Assembly (NCBI GenBank): GCA_023525715.1
Contig: CM042016.1
Coordinates: 76,314,382-76,378,381 of the forward strand
Direction: 5' to 3'
DNA: 64,000 nt
From: Cichorium intybus
Lineage: Eukaryota; Streptophyta; Magnoliopsida; Asterales; Asteraceae
Shown here one piece after another: positions 61,630 through 64,000 of the stretch (within the stretch, counting starts at the first letter, position 1; every line of letters starts with the position of its first letter). The translations under genes and the position numbers were made by a program. Under the pieces are notes generated by a model, which was given only the letters and a program-made list of their open reading frames with translations, searched no databases and had not been told where the DNA came from.

Positions 61630-62807
61630 TCAATAGTTAACAACATTGCATTTGACACGGATTTCACCATCATCTTGAGATTTGAAGTCAAGAATATTTG
61701 CAAGCTTCACCATGGAGACACTGAATTGGTTAGAGAAAAGCGAAGAATCGAACGACAAAGCATCAGCAATCGGCTTAGTCCGTGAATCTCCATAAAGCAA
61801 TTGGTCCGTCGACAAGAGCCCCATCTTCTTCTTAAGATTTTGATAGTACTGTGTGTCGAATTTCTGTGGGGTTGTAGCATCAAGATACACATCTTCAGAC
61901 GCCCATCGACATTTTCTCCTCAAGTAGTTCAAGTATTGTGGATCAATAGAAGGATCAGGTTTCTTTGTTCCTTTGTAGTCGTACAACCTATATTGCACGG
62001 ATTCACACTTACTCCTTCCAATCGTATGTGCACCTACAAACCAAAGAACAACCTTAAGTATATAGATAACCCCAACCCTAAGGCCACAATCTTGAAACCT
62101 AGTGTTACCTGAGAGGACAACCAAGTCGAGAACATTTAATCCCTTGGACTGAAAAATCTCGATAAGATTGGTTATACTTTCACGACCCATGGGGACCTTT
62201 GCAGCTTCCTTCGCTAGGGAAACTCGACCATCCTTTCTTCCAAAAGGAATCGACCAAAAAGGTCCACCAGCTAAAACAGTGGCGTCTCTAGCTGCAGCCG
62301 TCAAGATGTCAGCACAAGAGACAGTTTTAGGGCATTTCTTCTCAACCGCCGCTTTGATGTCGTTGATCACTTCGAACCCTCTTAACGACTTGCTCACGTT
62401 CGCTGACTTTTCACTTCCGCTATGGTCTAAAAGTATCGACGCATCACATCCCTACAAAAATAATTAACTGAAGGGGTCCAAAGAACAATACTAAGTAATT
62501 AATTAATCTGATATTTACTTACCCTAACGGCACAGTCGTGAAAATGTAGCCGCATCAGACTAGGTGCAAGAGTTGGGTCCTTCTTAACCCATTCCTTGAC
62601 TTTCCTGTAGATGATAGCTTCGACGTCACTACAACTATGTTGATACAAAGAGTAGGAAAGATCGTCCTCAAAAGACGAGATGTCTGGTAGCGTTGGTACT
62701 TTGAGAGAATGCAATACTGATGAAAGGTTGGAAGCCGAAACTGACATAGAAAAGACGATTGACAACGAGAGGATTGTGATGATCATACTAGCACCAATCT
62801 TCATCAT
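61630..62807 (-). CDS. Class III secretory peroxidase (peroxidase 7-like)
   Basis: This haem peroxidase of the secretory pathway oxidises phenolic substrates with H2O2 in the apoplast. Exons (minus) are 62523-62807, 62109-62451 and 61630-62033, with GT-AG introns, giving 343 codons plus TGA. I chose the first of two adjacent ATGs (62805-62807). Residues 1 to about 27 form a signal peptide (IITILSLSIVFSMSVSA). The distal site RLHFHDCAVRGCDASILLD has Arg86 and His90, with Ala where most members have Phe (HDCF). SCADILTAAARDATVLAGGP follows. The proximal haem-ligand His is about residue 212 in VVLSGAHTIGRSKC. Length and intron positions are normal for the family. The usual SCP after the N-terminal Cys reads SCS. 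The VPMGRES and YLNYLRRKCRWASE segments point to the peroxidase 7 type. The gene looks intact. Confidence 0.92.
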
Positions 62808-63065
62808 TGCTCTCAACGATGCGATAGATGAGTTGCTATGTATTGTGTGTATCAGTATATGTGTAATATATATACTGGTAGATAAAAAAGATACGTGAAG
62901 CGCACCATCCCTATTCTGTCATCAACGTGGCAACATGAAATCCTTTAAACAATATGGTTACCATTTGGTTTAAAGTTGCAACGAAGGACGACTTTCAAAC
63001 TGACTGAATGTTATATTTCATTTTATATTATAAAGTTATACTCTAAGCATTTTATGTTTTTGAAA
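62808..63065 (-). promoter_or_regulatory. Upstream region of the peroxidase gene
   Basis: A TATA-like stretch (gtatatatatta on the minus strand, about 62864-62875) lies roughly 60 bp before the start codon, with a short leader. The long (AT)n run begins about 260 bp upstream of the ATG. Confidence 0.5.
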
Positions 63066-63068
63066 ATG

Positions 63069-63184
<116 letters not shown>

Positions 63185-63381
63185 TGTTATATGATAATAT
63201 TTTCCAAATATTAAATGTGGTGAAAAATAAGTTATGGTCTAGCCTTTACATTATATTTAGAACCATATTAACAAAAAATAATATTTCAAAAAACGTTCCC
63301 CATTTATCCGAATAGGTTTAAAAGACATTTTTCCTAGCTTGGAGTCGTTACACATCGTTATACAACGCCGATTTCATCAAA

Positions 63382-63720
63382 TTAGGCTGAAGGGAGTGGA
63401 GGGTATTTTTGCCGACGGCAGCCTATGTGGCAATGTTTTGTTGGAGGCAACACCGCCCCCTGACCCAAATATTTTGGGAGGCAAAAGTTGAGCGGCATAT
63501 ACTTGCCGCTATCTCTCTCCTCTCTCTTTCTCTTCCTTTCTCTCACACTCTCTCAATATATATACATATATGTATATCTATATGTATATTTGTGTCTAGA
63601 TGCCTCTAACACCACTCTTTGACCAAAACATAACTCAACAACAAAAACATTTATCCTACGTGACGCCTACGTGGCGGGCTTGCCTCCCAAATGTTGGAGG
63701 CACCACTCCCTTCAGCCTTA
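63382..63720. mobile_element. Tourist-like MITE (PIF/Harbinger type)
   Basis: The 333-bp element at 63385-63717 has a perfect 14-bp terminal inverted repeat (ggctgaagggagtg and its reverse) and a 3-bp duplication TTA (63382-63384, 63718-63720), as PIF/Harbinger-type MITEs have. It has no coding capacity. Confidence 0.82.
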
Positions 63721-64000
63721 TCCTAGTTTGATATCGTTTGCGAGAAAAGGTGTTCAGTTATGCATTCAATTAACGTTTACAATGATCATAGAAGGTTGAA
63801 TGGAATACTTTATCATTATCATCACAAATTTATGCACTTTACCCTGTATTACTTAATGTGGATAAAAGACACCCCTTAGTTAGTCTTCTCAACTTCAGAA
63901 GAAAAAAAAAACCATGAAAGAGACAATTGTTTTCCAAATCTCATATAGAAAATACATATTATGACTACTATTGGAAATAGTGTCCAAGGTTATTAACTGT
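63721..64000. other. Right-end spacer
   Basis: I see no gene or element border in these 280 bp. Confidence 0.5.

Overview
This window is plant nuclear DNA from a flowering plant, most likely a eudicot. Asteraceae is a guess from the general look of the repeats, not a demonstrated assignment. The evidence for a plant is direct: a three-exon class III peroxidase, short GT-AG introns, fragments of plant gene families (Agenet, RWP-RK, trihelix, SET, glycine-cleavage T-protein, 2-oxoglutarate dioxygenase), plant LTR retrotransposons with initiator-Met-type primer sites, and a piece of plant mitochondrial rDNA. Most of the 64 kb is transposable elements inserted into one another, and many of their borders can be read to the base from terminal motifs and target-site duplications (TSDs).

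Left and centre (1-46725). Two decayed copies of one unrecognised long coding sequence lie in the same direction (1-1585 and 30052-46385). Each ends at a polypurine tract and a ~300 bp LTR-like sequence. Between them are an Agenet-domain pseudogene (2302-2718, minus) and a 25.7 kb retroelement (4070-29782, TSD CTACG) with giant 4.4-4.7 kb LTRs and no recognisable pol. That element holds a minus-strand copia relative (9590-22905, TSD AAGAT), which in turn holds a plus-strand copia element of the same family with a decayed gag-pol (12335-19975). The second long coding sequence is split by a CACTA DNA transposon (31619-44623, TSD AGA), which itself contains a Ty3/gypsy element (32438-43280, TSD TTCAA).

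Middle right (46726-57728). A reversed fragment of a related gypsy LTR abuts a probable copia LTR. Next is a minus-strand, gypsy-type LTR element (48079-55697, TSD GACTA). It has no recognisable polyprotein, but carries on its antisense strand an apparently intact, intron-containing RWP-RK transcription-factor gene with its own TATA box. After it come a nuclear mitochondrial insert with the 5' end of mitochondrial 18S rDNA, and then unassigned AT-rich DNA.

Right (57729-64000). A minus-oriented Helitron (57729-61516) carries exons from at least four unrelated genes: a 2-oxoglutarate dioxygenase, a trihelix factor, an ATXR4-like SET protein and glycine-cleavage T-protein. It ends 113 bp from the 3' end of the only clearly intact ordinary gene, a peroxidase-7-like class III peroxidase (61630-62807, minus). 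Beyond the peroxidase are a long (AT)n microsatellite and a Tourist-like MITE.

Two gene-carrying transposons are the most interesting objects here: the LTR element with the antisense RWP-RK gene, and the multi-gene Helitron. The paired long coding sequences of unknown function are the best candidates for something undescribed. All identifications come from reading motifs by eye; no database search was run.
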